This document shows positions 1 through 9,911 of a stretch of 64,000 bases of DNA, piece after piece (positions within the stretch are counted from its first letter, which is position 1; each line of letters begins with the position of its first letter). The notes below the pieces were generated by a model. It had not been told where the DNA came from and ran no database searches. It was given only the letters and a program-made list of their open reading frames with translations. Made by a program: the position numbers and the translations under genes. Origin of the DNA: Leishmania panamensis (taxonomy: Eukaryota > Euglenozoa > Kinetoplastea > Trypanosomatida > Trypanosomatidae); contig NC_025870.1 of assembly GCF_000755165.1 (NCBI RefSeq), forward strand, positions 153,703 to 217,702, in the 5' to 3' direction.

Positions 1-545
1 TCGTCTGTTTCCCATGCGCGTGGGGTTTCACTGCTGTGACAGGAGCACGCCCCCGCGCGCGGTATATCGGTCTTCAGCACCCCCACTCAGCCTGGGAAAG
101 CTAAGCAGCCCCTCCCTTCACACTTGCCAATCCCGAAGCACTTCTGGTGGTGTCAGGGTGGAGCACTTACGACGTAGGGAGGCCAGAGTGGTGTGTATCG
201 CTGCCGATGTCGGCGGCCGGGCCCTGGGTGGCGCTGTGTCGGTGCGACCTGCGACAGGGAGCGCGTTTGGGCCACCCATATGATGGGCGGCGTGCCACGG
301 CAACTCGAACTCACCTCACCCGGCCGTGACTGCCTACTGATGGCGGGCCTGAGCCGCCCCGAGGAATGCACCAGGTGGCGACCGGCATGAAGGGAACGGC
401 TGCGAGGGGGTGGGTGTATAGACCTCGAGGCAGGAGCCGTGCTCGGATGGCTGAGTCGGCGCACTGCTGTACCGTTCCTCTACGGCTGCTTGGCTGCACA
501 CGCTGGGTCTGCTGCACACAAGGGGTCTAGTGAAGGGTTTGACCT
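1..545 (-). repeat. SIDER-like dispersed repeat, copy A (reverse orientation)
   Basis: The reverse complement of this stretch aligns by eye with 34950-35430. Shared blocks, in the same order, include: the complement of 429-446 against 35037-35053 (AGCACGGCTCCTGCC core); the complement of 362-388 against 35113-35140 (CCGGTCG, then TGCATTCCTC); the AGTAGGCAG block; and the complement of 121-153 against 35298-35323 (ATTGGCA core). Length, divergence and intergenic position fit the SIDER retroposons described in Leishmania, but I did not verify the family's diagnostic 5' signature. The copy may continue beyond the window start. Confidence 0.6.
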
Positions 546-1887
546 CGCGTGTGCTCTGCATCGCAGAGAATGGGCACGCTGTAGTGGAAAGAAGAACGCT
601 GTTGGCTGTTTGTGTTTTTCATCGCTACCATGGGTGCGTTGGGAAGGCGGCCATTATCGCACTAGCTCATGATTTGCCGCCATTCCGTCTCTCGCTCCCG
701 TCTCGACAGCCCTCGCGAGACTCGCGCACGCGCTTACATCATCGCCGCGCCCTTTCTCTCGCTGTGTTTTAACCCTCGTGGGCTTTTATTCTGAGTTTGT
801 TTTCGAGTTTGGGGTTTGGGTGTGTGTCTCACAATGCCCACCACCACCACGCTTTACCTTCCCTGCAGCTCGCCAACGCACAGAGGCGCAGACACTGGGT
901 CCTCTGACTTGTGTAAGTCTGTGGTTGTGTGTGAGTGTGTGTGTGTGTGTGTTTGTATCACTGAAGGGCTTCTCTGTCCTAAATAATTTGTTGCTCTTCA
1001 CACACACACACACATGTGCATATACATGAAGGGACGGGCATCGCCTCCCTGACGCACTGCAGTTATTTTACAAATCCCTCGTCTCCACCCCACCCCCCTA
1101 CCCCCCACCCCACATCAGCTGAGAAGTTTTCAGCAGGAGATGGGTGTTTGATGGGAAGGAGAACAAGCCTTGCACGTATACAACCAAGACGTGTGCCTTA
1201 GACAGTGAATACTAACGACGAACGCTCCTGCGCCCCTCCTCTTCGCTATTCGGTGTGCGTTTGGGCGTTTGTTTTTTTTTTTTGCTTCATTCTTATCATT
1301 GTCTCCACCCAACGACTACACTGGCCCCTGCGTAGCGCACTTCCTCGTCTGGTGCCGTAATATACATCTCCAGGTGCTCTTTTTTTTTTTCTCCCCCTCC
1401 CCCTCTCCCTCTCCCTCTCTCGGGACACCCAACGGTGCGGCGCAGGGCCGGGAAGGCAAAGAGCCACACTCGAATCTTTTCTTCGCCGTGTCCCGCGGAA
1501 TCGAATATCGTTTTGGTCACCCTTCACAGTCGTGGCTTTACGCAGTCGCCGCGTTCGCTAAGAGGAGACATCGGTGACACGGTGGTTCTTTCTCTCTCGT
1601 TATGTCCATTGTCTGTATCTCTATACTCAGCCACCACCACCACCCTCATGCGAGCCCCTTCCCGTCTCCACCCAATGACCCATAAAGCTGGATGAACAGT
1701 CGGCGCCGCATCCATGTCAGTACACAGAGACATCACGTAGATGCGTACCGATGTCCTCGCATAAAAGACGCACTCTACGCCTGTCGTTGTTGCCTTCGTG
1801 TAAGTGGCACAACTACAAACACACACACACAGTGGCTCTACCTCGGAACAACTGAGACGAGTACACCAACTATCATGACTTCATTGC

Positions 1888-1960
1888 AGCTTTCTCTCCC
1901 TCTCTCTCTCTCTCCCCCTCTCTTTCCCCTGCTGGTGAAGGAATGGTAGTCCTCCCACAG
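1888..1960 (+). promoter_or_regulatory. Probable spliced-leader acceptor region for the Stealth gene
   Basis: A strong CT tract is followed by AG dinucleotides at 1939-1940 and 1959-1960, 55-75 bases before the ATG at 2015. This is the usual trans-splicing layout in trypanosomatids. A very short out-of-frame upstream ATG (1943) lies between the two AGs, so use of the second AG would avoid it. The exact site is inferred. Confidence 0.45.
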
Positions 1961-2014
1961 ACGTAACCAACCACCTCTCATCGACCATCAGTCACTGGTC
2001 TTTTTCGGTGCTCC

Positions 2015-5000
2015 ATGACAGTAGTCACCGTAAAATATTTATACGCCAATTACCCGACCCAGTGCAACTTACTCATCCTCCTTGGCAGCATCGCGCTTCT
2101 CCTATGGGCTCGCTGGCAGAGATGGGCTCAACGGCTCCGTATGGTGGCGCGATCGCGAATGAGAGAAGCGCGACCTGTTCTGCAGGCATTCCGTAGACGC
2201 CCCCTCAATTGGCGGTGGATAGCCGGGGAGATCATGATTATGTTAGCCAACGCCAGGCCGCTCAGCGTAACAACCTTCAGTACTCTCCTTGTCGTACATT
2301 GCGTGTTACTGGGTATCGAGCGGCATTTTAGCTACCGTAATGCTCCTAATAATATTCAGCTGTGGACCTACCAAGAGACGCACTTTGACCTCACAACGAT
2401 GGGGCCCTCACTCGTCTCCCCTGTGCACGACCCGCGCTCCTTGAGCCCGTACGGCCCGCGGTCGAGCCGCACGCTTGCGCACTTCTGCGGCAGACCCACG
2501 GCGAGCAGCTACGACGGCTACACCGGCGCGCCGCACGCGGCGTACATCCACCACGACGTGGAGCGCGACCGCTACGTGGTGCGCACCTTCGGCCGCGGTG
2601 GCACGCGCGTGGACGAGCGGCGGCGCAGCGGTGTGGGCCGCAGCACCTACGAGGCCTTCTGCGCCGCGCCGCGCCGCGTGCAGCTTGGCACGCCACTGGC
2701 GCCGTCGCCGTGGCTCGACGGTGAGGCCAACTGGCAGCTGGGCGACGCCGGCGCAGCGCCGCGGCACGCCGTCAACGGCGCCTTCAGCTTTGCTGTGCAG
2801 CCCCTCGCCGTGCCGCACGCAGCGGCCGCGGCAGTAGCCAGCAATGCCACCGCCAGCCGCAGCGCCGACGCGGACTTCACCAAGGCGGACCAGGGCCTGC
2901 GCACGCACTACCGCCGCTACACGCGTGACGAGCTGCTGCAGCGCCACGCGCACCTCGACTTCATCTACTCCTACGTCAACGGCAGCGACATCACGCGCGG
3001 CTACACGAAGCCGTTTGCGAAGACGTGGGAGTGCTGGAACATGATCGCATCGGTGCAGCTGCTGTGGGGCGAGATGCAGCGTGCGGCCGACATTGGCGCC
3101 GACGCACCGCCGCTGGCCGAGGACGCCTTCAGCCGCCACATCGCGGAGCTGCTGTTTGTGTCGTCGTCGAGCCCGTGCGCCTTGTCGCAGCTGCTGGCCG
3201 ACGTGAACGCCGGCAAGGACGCGATGAAGCGCGTGGAGGCGTCGCTCTGGTGGGCCGCCACGCACCCCAGCCAGCCCCACATCAAGGGCGCGCCGCCGCC
3301 GCCGGAGATGGCGCTGACGAACATGGAGCTGCTGCACGCCCTGGGTGCGGACCTGGAAAGCGTGAAGCCGGACGACATCGACGCGGACTGCGACGAGCTG
3401 CGCCACGGCATGCGCGGGCTGCTGCTCCACACGCGCAGCTGGCACCGCGGTCGCATGACCGTCGTGACGCCGTACGGCAACGTGCCGCTGTGGCTGAACC
3501 AGAGCCGGAACTTCTTCATGCGCTCCCTCTATGCCGCTGCCACGGCGCCCACGGCGCGCGCTGAGGCGGCGAGTGGTGCCGCTGACGGCGGCGATGCGAG
3601 CGTGCTGGGCACGGCGGAGGCGCGCTTCGTGAGGGAGGCCCACACCGGCAAGCTGCACTACACGCGCATCCACATCGTGGACCAGCGCGCGCTGATGCCG
3701 CCCGCGCCGCTGACGACCGCGAACAGCTACGTTGTCGAGCCCTTCGTGTACCGCCTGCGCAACGCCTCCTCCGTCTTCATCTACATGAACGATGACTACC
3801 TCGTCATGAAGGACGTCGACATCACCGACTTCGTGAACGAGTTTGGTGGGCCGCTGCTGCGTATACGTAAGTCGGACTCCATGGAGTACTACGAGGCTAA
3901 TCGCGACTACTTCCGCCGGGGTCTTGTGTTCAACACCATGCTCATGCACCGCGATCTGGACCGGACACCCGCGGACCTGGAGGAGCTCGTGCAGCCGGCT
4001 ACTGCCGCCGCCACCCTGACGTCGATGGAGGGCGAGGCAGTCGTCGTGCAGCGCGGCGTCGTGCGTGCGTCGTGGGCCGCCTTCGCCGCTGCCGTGGACG
4101 CGCGCAGCAGCGTGGCGACGCCGGGGGGCAGCGCGCAGTCCACGAGCACGGCATGCGCGAGGAGCAGCAGTGCTGCGGTGTGCGCGTGGGCGGATTGCGC
4201 GTGGGGGGCCCCTGCGGGCGCGGTGGCGCGCGGTGCGTGTGCGATGCCGCGCGTGTCGGCGAAGGGTGAGCCAGCGTGGGCCGCGGATGCAGCGGGCACC
4301 TTTGCGCTGGTGCCTGCGCCACCTACGAAGCCGGGCAGCGGCGAGTGGACGTGGACGGGCCATGTGCAGATGCCGGCGCTCGTGCACTGGGGCCGCCGCG
4401 TGCTCGACCGCGTCACGGCAGACCTCATCGCACCGCGCTACTACCTCGAGACGGAGACAATCGCGTTGACTAAGGTGGAACACGAGCCGATCGTGCTGCA
4501 AATGAACTCGTCCAGTATCACAGAGCACTTGACAGGCTTGCGAAACGCCTTCGCTTCTCTGCAAGGAGACACTCAGGACGCCCCTAAGACAAAGACAACA
4601 GCGACGTATCTGCTGAGGATGCTCATGCACACGATTTCAACGTACGAGTTCCCTACGCACCGTATCTTCAAGACACAGCCGCGCCTGCGCAAGTACCGCA
4701 TGCGGCTCGACAGCCACGCCCCCTACGCACAGTGCCGCAACATGTGGGGCTACATCCACAAGCGCTATGCACCTGACCTCAATCTGAACATGCTCATGAT
4801 GCGCACCCGCACCACGATGGACCTATTGCCACCGTCGACGCACACGGCTCACATGCTGCGGCATCCGTGGGCCGCGTCGAGCCAGTACCTGCCGTACCTG
4901 ATTGCGAAGCAGGCGTGGCGCATGCAGCGCGGTGCCGGCCTGTCACCACTGGGCAGTGACGCGTCGGTGTTCCCGGCAGTGGACGTGGCGCTGGACAACG

Positions 5001-6109
5001 AGGACGGCTGCGCGCCGGCCACTTACATTACGGAAGCCGAGAAATCCGCGCGCTACCACGAGTTCCGTGACGACGTGAGCTGGAATGCAAAAACTATGAA
5101 AAGGATTCGGAGCTACCGTGACAAAAAGCCGTTCACTAATATCAACTCGAAGTTCTCGAGCAACGAGGTCGGCGTCACGCTCCGCAACTTCCTGGAGGAA
5201 CTGTTCCCCACTCCGATGCTGCTGGAGCGACAGTGGAGCAGCGCCCTCGACAGCGGGAACGGCACGGACGAGCTGCGAGTGTCGTCGAGCGTTGAGGAGC
5301 AGAGCGGCGCGCCTAACCTGCAGTTTATGCACCTAAACGTGAACTTCGAGCGCCTGATGCGCCTGCCGCTGATCCTCGTGAGCAACGACGAGGAGGGCTT
5401 CTGCCCGCTGCTGCGCAGCCTGCGACACGTGCTGCCGGACTTCAGCGGACAGCGTGTGGTGCATGTGCTGGTGCCGCCGGCGGACGGCGTGTCGCTGCGC
5501 GCCGCGCGCGCGGACCGGCGACACCCCTACCGCGAGTTCCTGCCGGTGGCGCGCTGCAGCCTGTCGGCCGACCGACTGCGCCGCGTGACGCTGCCGGCGG
5601 ACAGCAGCGTGGCGGACGTGGTGGTGGCGGGGCTGCGGCTGGCGCGCGAGGGGGTGGCGGCGGGGCTGTGGGAGGCACCGGCGCTGGTGGAACTGCGCGG
5701 GCGGCGCGCGGTGCAGGCGCTGGTGCTCGACGCACGGACACTGCGCGCCGGTGCACGCGGCTTCACGGAGCTGTCGCACGCGCTGGGCGTGCCAGCCGAG
5801 CTGCTGGCGTATGAGGACTTCGCGGTGCGCCTGCTGGACGCCGCCGCGCAGTCGCTGGTGCGCTCACCCACGCCAGCCGAGGCGGCCACGGTCGCCGCGG
5901 CGGTGCCGATCAAGGAGGCCAGCCGGCGTAATGGGGCCGCCACTGCGGACGACTTTGCTGCGAGTGTGCTGGTGCTGTCGGAGGCAGAGGCGGAGGCGCG
6001 TCACACGCACTGGGCCTACGGTGCCTCCGAGCACGACCTTCTGAGCGCGATGCCGCTGCCGTATGGTAAGGTGGAGGATATGGAAGCGGCGGTGCAGTGG
6101 GTCTTCTGA
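2015..6109 (+). CDS. Stealth-family (GlcNAc-1-phosphotransferase-like) glycan phosphotransferase, 1364 aa
   Basis: The start is the first in-frame ATG after the acceptor tract. Two hydrophobic segments (about residues 17-33 and 80-97) suggest membrane anchoring. Stealth landmarks occur in order. A CR1-like FIYSYVNGSD motif lies near residue 314. A CR2-like VEPFVYRL...FIYMNDD block lies near 573-595. A CR3-like region with SHAPY lies around 900-910. A CR4-like FTNINSKFSSNEVG...FLEELFPTP block lies at ~1039-1070. About 350 further residues do not match a Stealth core I recognise. An Ala/Ser/Gly-rich insert lies at ~670-770. Known Stealth proteins transfer sugar-1-phosphate to hexoses (GNPTAB, bacterial capsule enzymes). 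Inference: a Golgi enzyme for parasite phosphoglycans, possibly a mannose-1-phosphate transferase. Donor and acceptor cannot be read from the sequence. Confidence 0.75.
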   Translation: MTVVTVKYLYANYPTQCNLLILLGSIALLLWARWQRWAQRLRMVARSRMREARPVLQAFRRRPLNWRWIAGEIMIMLANARPLSVTTFSTLLVVHCVLLGIERHFSYRNAPNNIQLWTYQETHFDLTTMGPSLVSPVHDPRSLSPYGPRSSRTLAHFCGRPTASSYDGYTGAPHAAYIHHDVERDRYVVRTFGRGGTRVDERRRSGVGRSTYEAFCAAPRRVQLGTPLAPSPWLDGEANWQLGDAGAAPRHAVNGAFSFAVQPLAVPHAAAAAVASNATASRSADADFTKADQGLRTHYRRYTRDELLQRHAHLDFIYSYVNGSDITRGYTKPFAKTWECWNMIASVQLLWGEMQRAADIGADAPPLAEDAFSRHIAELLFVSSSSPCALSQLLADVNAGKDAMKRVEASLWWAATHPSQPHIKGAPPPPEMALTNMELLHALGADLESVKPDDIDADCDELRHGMRGLLLHTRSWHRGRMTVVTPYGNVPLWLNQSRNFFMRSLYAAATAPTARAEAASGAADGGDASVLGTAEARFVREAHTGKLHYTRIHIVDQRALMPPAPLTTANSYVVEPFVYRLRNASSVFIYMNDDYLVMKDVDITDFVNEFGGPLLRIRKSDSMEYYEANRDYFRRGLVFNTMLMHRDLDRTPADLEELVQPATAAATLTSMEGEAVVVQRGVVRASWAAFAAAVDARSSVATPGGSAQSTSTACARSSSAAVCAWADCAWGAPAGAVARGACAMPRVSAKGEPAWAADAAGTFALVPAPPTKPGSGEWTWTGHVQMPALVHWGRRVLDRVTADLIAPRYYLETETIALTKVEHEPIVLQMNSSSITEHLTGLRNAFASLQGDTQDAPKTKTTATYLLRMLMHTISTYEFPTHRIFKTQPRLRKYRMRLDSHAPYAQCRNMWGYIHKRYAPDLNLNMLMMRTRTTMDLLPPSTHTAHMLRHPWAASSQYLPYLIAKQAWRMQRGAGLSPLGSDASVFPAVDVALDNEDGCAPATYITEAEKSARYHEFRDDVSWNAKTMKRIRSYRDKKPFTNINSKFSSNEVGVTLRNFLEELFPTPMLLERQWSSALDSGNGTDELRVSSSVEEQSGAPNLQFMHLNVNFERLMRLPLILVSNDEEGFCPLLRSLRHVLPDFSGQRVVHVLVPPADGVSLRAARADRRHPYREFLPVARCSLSADRLRRVTLPADSSVADVVVAGLRLAREGVAAGLWEAPALVELRGRRAVQALVLDARTLRAGARGFTELSHALGVPAELLAYEDFAVRLLDAAAQSLVRSPTPAEAATVAAAVPIKEASRRNGAATADDFAASVLVLSEAEAEARHTHWAYGASEHDLLSAMPLPYGKVEDMEAAVQWVF

Positions 6110-6122
6110 GAGTTTGCGGCGG

Positions 6123-6970
6123 NNNNNNNNNNNNNNNNNNNNNNNNNNNNNNNNNNNNNNNNNNNNNNNNNNNNNNNNNNNNNNNNNNNNNNNNNNNNNN
6201 NNNNNNNNNNNNNNNNNNNNNNNNNNNNNNNNNNNNNNNNNNNNNNNNNNNNNNNNNNNNNNNNNNNNNNNNNNNNNNNNNNNNNNNNNNNNNNNNNNNN
6301 NNNNNNNNNNNNNNNNNNNNNNNNNNNNNNNNNNNNNNNNNNNNNNNNNNNNNNNNNNNNNNNNNNNNNNNNNNNNNNNNNNNNNNNNNNNNNNNNNNNN
6401 NNNNNNNNNNNNNNNNNNNNNNNNNNNNNNNNNNNNNNNNNNNNNNNNNNNNNNNNNNNNNNNNNNNNNNNNNNNNNNNNNNNNNNNNNNNNNNNNNNNN
6501 NNNNNNNNNNNNNNNNNNNNNNNNNNNNNNNNNNNNNNNNNNNNNNNNNNNNNNNNNNNNNNNNNNNNNNNNNNNNNNNNNNNNNNNNNNNNNNNNNNNN
6601 NNNNNNNNNNNNNNNNNNNNNNNNNNNNNNNNNNNNNNNNNNNNNNNNNNNNNNNNNNNNNNNNNNNNNNNNNNNNNNNNNNNNNNNNNNNNNNNNNNNN
6701 NNNNNNNNNNNNNNNNNNNNNNNNNNNNNNNNNNNNNNNNNNNNNNNNNNNNNNNNNNNNNNNNNNNNNNNNNNNNNNNNNNNNNNNNNNNNNNNNNNNN
6801 NNNNNNNNNNNNNNNNNNNNNNNNNNNNNNNNNNNNNNNNNNNNNNNNNNNNNNNNNNNNNNNNNNNNNNNNNNNNNNNNNNNNNNNNNNNNNNNNNNNN
6901 NNNNNNNNNNNNNNNNNNNNNNNNNNNNNNNNNNNNNNNNNNNNNNNNNNNNNNNNNNNNNNNNNNNNNN
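6123..6970. other. Assembly gap (848 N)
   Basis: A run of N begins 13 bases after the Stealth stop codon. No sequence similarity or inverted repeat between the two flanks is apparent. Any reading frame drawn across it is meaningless. Confidence 1.
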
Positions 6971-8540
6971 TTCCATGTAGGCTCCATTTCAACGGTGCCT
7001 CGGGTGAAAGGCTGGCTGCCGCACGGGTGAGATGGGCTGCACGGCCATACGTGAAGCGCCACCTTGACGGGGAAAGCATCTGAAAGAGAAGAAAGCAAAT
7101 GCATTCGAGTCCTCCATGCAGGCATACAAGGGACTCTTCTGGAGCGCATCGGGGCGTTCCCGCGCTCTGGACCTCGCTACCTTTCTTGAACGGAAGGAGC
7201 GACGAGCGATCTACTCTCCCCCCCCGGTCTCCGCACTCGTTGGTCGTCACGCGGAGCAGGAGAAGGCGTTCGATGATGCCTGCTGCCAAACGGATCACGA
7301 AAAGCATCGGCTGGTCCACGGTGCTGGGCCGACGACATGAAGAAACGCGTGTACTGGTCGGCGCACAGCTGGCGCCTGGGGCCCTTGGGCGCCACAAGCG
7401 GAGTCCTACAGCTACTTCAAGGCCCTTGACCTGCCAGAGGAGTACCTGCTTCCCGTCTTGCGCGCCACTCCCAGCCTGAGCTGCGCACACGCGCCTCGTG
7501 GTGGAGGCGAGTCAGCGGAGACGTCGGCGTCCCTCCTCTTTTTTTTCGCTCTCGCGGAATACGATGTGGGCGGGGGGAGGGGGGGGTAGCCGCGTGTGAC
7601 ACAAACGTTTGTAGCGGGCCTCAAAGCGGTGGAAGCCACGTTTGCTGCGCTGAAGCCCCTCGTCCAAACGTGAAGAACAATGCACGCCATCGACCAGCGT
7701 GCGCTGGTGTGTTGCTGCGGTCCAGGGTGTGGCCTGAACAATCGTGGGCATCACTCCCCCACCCCCTATGATGGCGATGACCGTTATTGGAAAGATCTTG
7801 GCCGGCGCAGCAGAGGATCATAGGGACGAGCTCGGGACGACGGTGCGTCGCATCACTGGTCGGATCCGCGTGGCGAGAGAGCCGCGTATAGTAGGAGCCA
7901 CAGCGTTCTTTCAGGGTGAGTCGCAAGGAGGCGGCGTTCACAACGTAGGTGGAAGGGGCAGACGGTATAAGGCGGTGTGGTTCCATGGCTGTGCAGCTGA
8001 CTCCCGTGCGTAGAGGGGGTGAGCGCCAGTGCGTTTCCCTGTCCACCAGGTGCGGATCGGGCTTCTGGCTCGCTTAAAAACCGACCCGCGTATGCGAGGC
8101 TGAGACATGGACGTGTATATATATAACATTTCTTAAAGGGGACATGGTCGGTGTATGTTTCCCCAGCCGGACATGGTAGCTCACCTCCTCTTGCATCGTG
8201 GGAGACCGAGGAGGGGCTGCGCGGAGCAGGACGTACGATAAAAGAAGGAATGTGGGAAAGATGGCGTTTAGGGGGCGGAGGAAGATCGAGCAGTTTTGAG
8301 AGAATCGGTTTATCGGAGCCCTCTGCTCGACTCCTCCACCCCTTTTACCACCACCCTCACCCCATCCTTCTCACTTGCGTTACCAGCACCCGGCAGTTCC
8401 CTTGACGGTGTATCCTCATTGACTCTTACATGAAAAACCTTCATGGCGTTGCCGTCGTGTCGCCCTCCTGGTAGACGCTTCTAGTGCAGACTATGCACCT
8501 GCTGCTGTTGATGTGGACGCAGGGTTGGGCTCAACTGTAT

Positions 8541-8616
8541 TTTCTCTCTCCTGACATCACCCCCTGCCCTCTCTCTCACACTGCCCTTCTCACTTTCTCT
8601 CCTTGCATGTGTGCAG
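8541..8616 (+). promoter_or_regulatory. Possible spliced-leader acceptor tract
   Basis: A long pyrimidine-rich stretch (CTCTCTC and CTTTCTCTCC elements) ends at the first AG (8615-8616), six bases before the ATG at 8622. This favours a downstream start for the next gene rather than the in-frame ATG at 8493. Confidence 0.4.
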
Positions 8617-8621
8617 TGTGT

Positions 8622-9911
8622 ATGCCAAAGGTGTCGAGCATGGGGCGTGAAGGCTGTCGTCTCTATCCCGGCAACACGCGCAGTCGCGGCCAACGTGAGG
8701 CAGATCGCTTCGCCCACCCTCAACCTTCCTGCGAGAAGGGAGAGCACAGTATGTGGTGTGATATCAGGCTTGTGGAAGTCGGCTTCCGCCCGCTCGAGGC
8801 GACGAATGTTCTGTTGGTAGTCACCTGCAGAAAAATCTTCCTCCGTGTCGTGGCGACAGGGTTCGTCTTTACAATTTACCTGGAGGACATCGTTCAAGTG
8901 CGTCACGTCGTGCCGGCCCACGCTGTAGAGCTGCACGTGGAAGTACCGTCGCTCGCATCGTTGGACGATCACAAACCTCCTGGGTGTGAGAGGTGGTACG
9001 TGCCAGCAACGCGCCGTCTGTACCGCATTTATCCTAAGCAACGCGGTAGCGGCAGCAGCAGCAGCGCGTGTGCACAACTCTTTCAAGTCCTTACCTCCCT
9101 CCTCTCGGCGCGTGCGCAACAGGCGTCTGAGGAGAGTGATCTGGACGATGCAATTGCGTGGTACGAGCGGACAGACGCGTGCTCGATGCTGCCGTATCAT
9201 CTGTGTGAGGAGGTGGGGCTGCACGAGCTGGAGAGCGCGTCTTACGCGTTGCCTCATATCGCTCTCACTGCGGGGGTGACGAGATTGTCGGCCACCCACG
9301 CGGAGGCTCAGCAGGACCCGCCAACGTGGCGACAAGCACAGTCCGCGCTCCCCCTCGCGAGCTCCTGCAGCGGTTTGCTGGCGCCGGGAGGCCTCTTCGG
9401 TGAACTAGGCGTGGACGTGCCGGGCCACTTGCGCCGAATCTACGTGGTGCCGTCGCCGGGATTCTGGAGACTCCCCAAGGCGTCCTCGCCATCAGCGCCA
9501 TCCGATCTTCTCTGGCATGGCAGACGGGCCCCAGATCACTTGCACTGCGAAGCCAGTTCAGAGATGATTTCCCGATATGCATCCACATCGACTATAACAA
9601 TGCAACAACAACACACCATGGGGCACACGCATGAGCCGCGCGACACGCTTGTCGCTACAGGCGCTCCTGCGTCGTGCTATCAGCTGCAGCCACAGCATGG
9701 TGCATCGCAGCATGAGCAACCTACGCCGAGCTCTTCTCACGTGGGCGTCGGCATGAACAACCGAGAATCGTCGCTGATGGTAGGGATGTGCGGCCTGCAC
9801 CCCCGCGCCATACCAGCCCCGCCACTTTCACTGTCCTCACGGGCACAATCCTCTTCTCCGCGAGCTCGGCAGCCCGTAAGTCTCGAGTACGGCCCCACCA
9901 CATCTGGCTGA
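8622..9911 (+). CDS. Unrecognised protein, 429 aa, possible PH-like N-terminal domain
   Basis: The frame is open further upstream. I chose the ATG at 8622 because a pyrimidine tract and AG end just before it. ATGs at 8493 (giving a hydrophobic MHLLLLM start) and 8640 are alternatives. Residues ~45-120 read as alternating beta-like hydrophobic strands (VLLVVTCRKIFLRVV, FVFTIYLEDIVQVRHV, AVELHVEV). They are followed by a helix-like segment near 155 (CAQLFQVLTSLL), a layout reminiscent of a PH/GRAM-type fold. That is inference only; no diagnostic residue is seen. The last ~150 residues are Ser/Pro/Gln/His-rich and probably disordered. No TM segment is present in the chosen version. No function can be assigned. 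Confidence 0.6.
   Translation: MPKVSSMGREGCRLYPGNTRSRGQREADRFAHPQPSCEKGEHSMWCDIRLVEVGFRPLEATNVLLVVTCRKIFLRVVATGFVFTIYLEDIVQVRHVVPAHAVELHVEVPSLASLDDHKPPGCERWYVPATRRLYRIYPKQRGSGSSSSACAQLFQVLTSLLSARAQQASEESDLDDAIAWYERTDACSMLPYHLCEEVGLHELESASYALPHIALTAGVTRLSATHAEAQQDPPTWRQAQSALPLASSCSGLLAPGGLFGELGVDVPGHLRRIYVVPSPGFWRLPKASSPSAPSDLLWHGRRAPDHLHCEASSEMISRYASTSTITMQQQHTMGHTHEPRDTLVATGAPASCYQLQPQHGASQHEQPTPSSSHVGVGMNNRESSLMVGMCGLHPRAIPAPPLSLSSRAQSSSPRARQPVSLEYGPTTSG

Larger units (their letters stand above)
1..2014. other. Gene-free upstream region
   Basis: No convincing coding sequence is seen. The first ~545 bases match a dispersed repeat also found near 35.0-35.4 kb, in the opposite orientation. 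From ~780 onward the stretch is simple-sequence rich: a (TG)n run near 925-955, (CA)n near 1000-1015, T and CT tracts at 1270-1420, and a long CT tract at ~1888-1930. Short reading frames here are low-complexity translations of these tracts. Confidence 0.7.
6110..8621. other. Gene-free spacer containing an assembly gap
   Basis: This holds the 3' flank of the Stealth gene, an 848-N gap, then about 1.65 kb of unique-looking, fairly GC-rich DNA without a convincing gene. Reading frames of 60-140 codons in 7.1-8.1 kb lack recognisable domains and overlap one another on both strands. A C/CT-rich stretch at 8330-8400 and another at 8541-8604 look like splice-acceptor tracts for the next gene. Confidence 0.6.

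Noticed and set aside
2408..4630. 740-codon open frame on the minus strand
   Set aside because: It lies wholly opposite the Stealth gene, in GC-rich coding DNA where antisense frames stay open. Its translation is Arg/His/Ala-rich without domains.
5864..7490. Long frames running through the first gap on both strands
   Set aside because: They consist mostly of N and have no supported coding sequence on either side.
6971..8100. Possible third copy of the SIDER-like repeat
   Set aside because: A short CACCTGGTG similarity was seen on the minus strand, but the ordered conserved blocks shared by copies A and B are missing.
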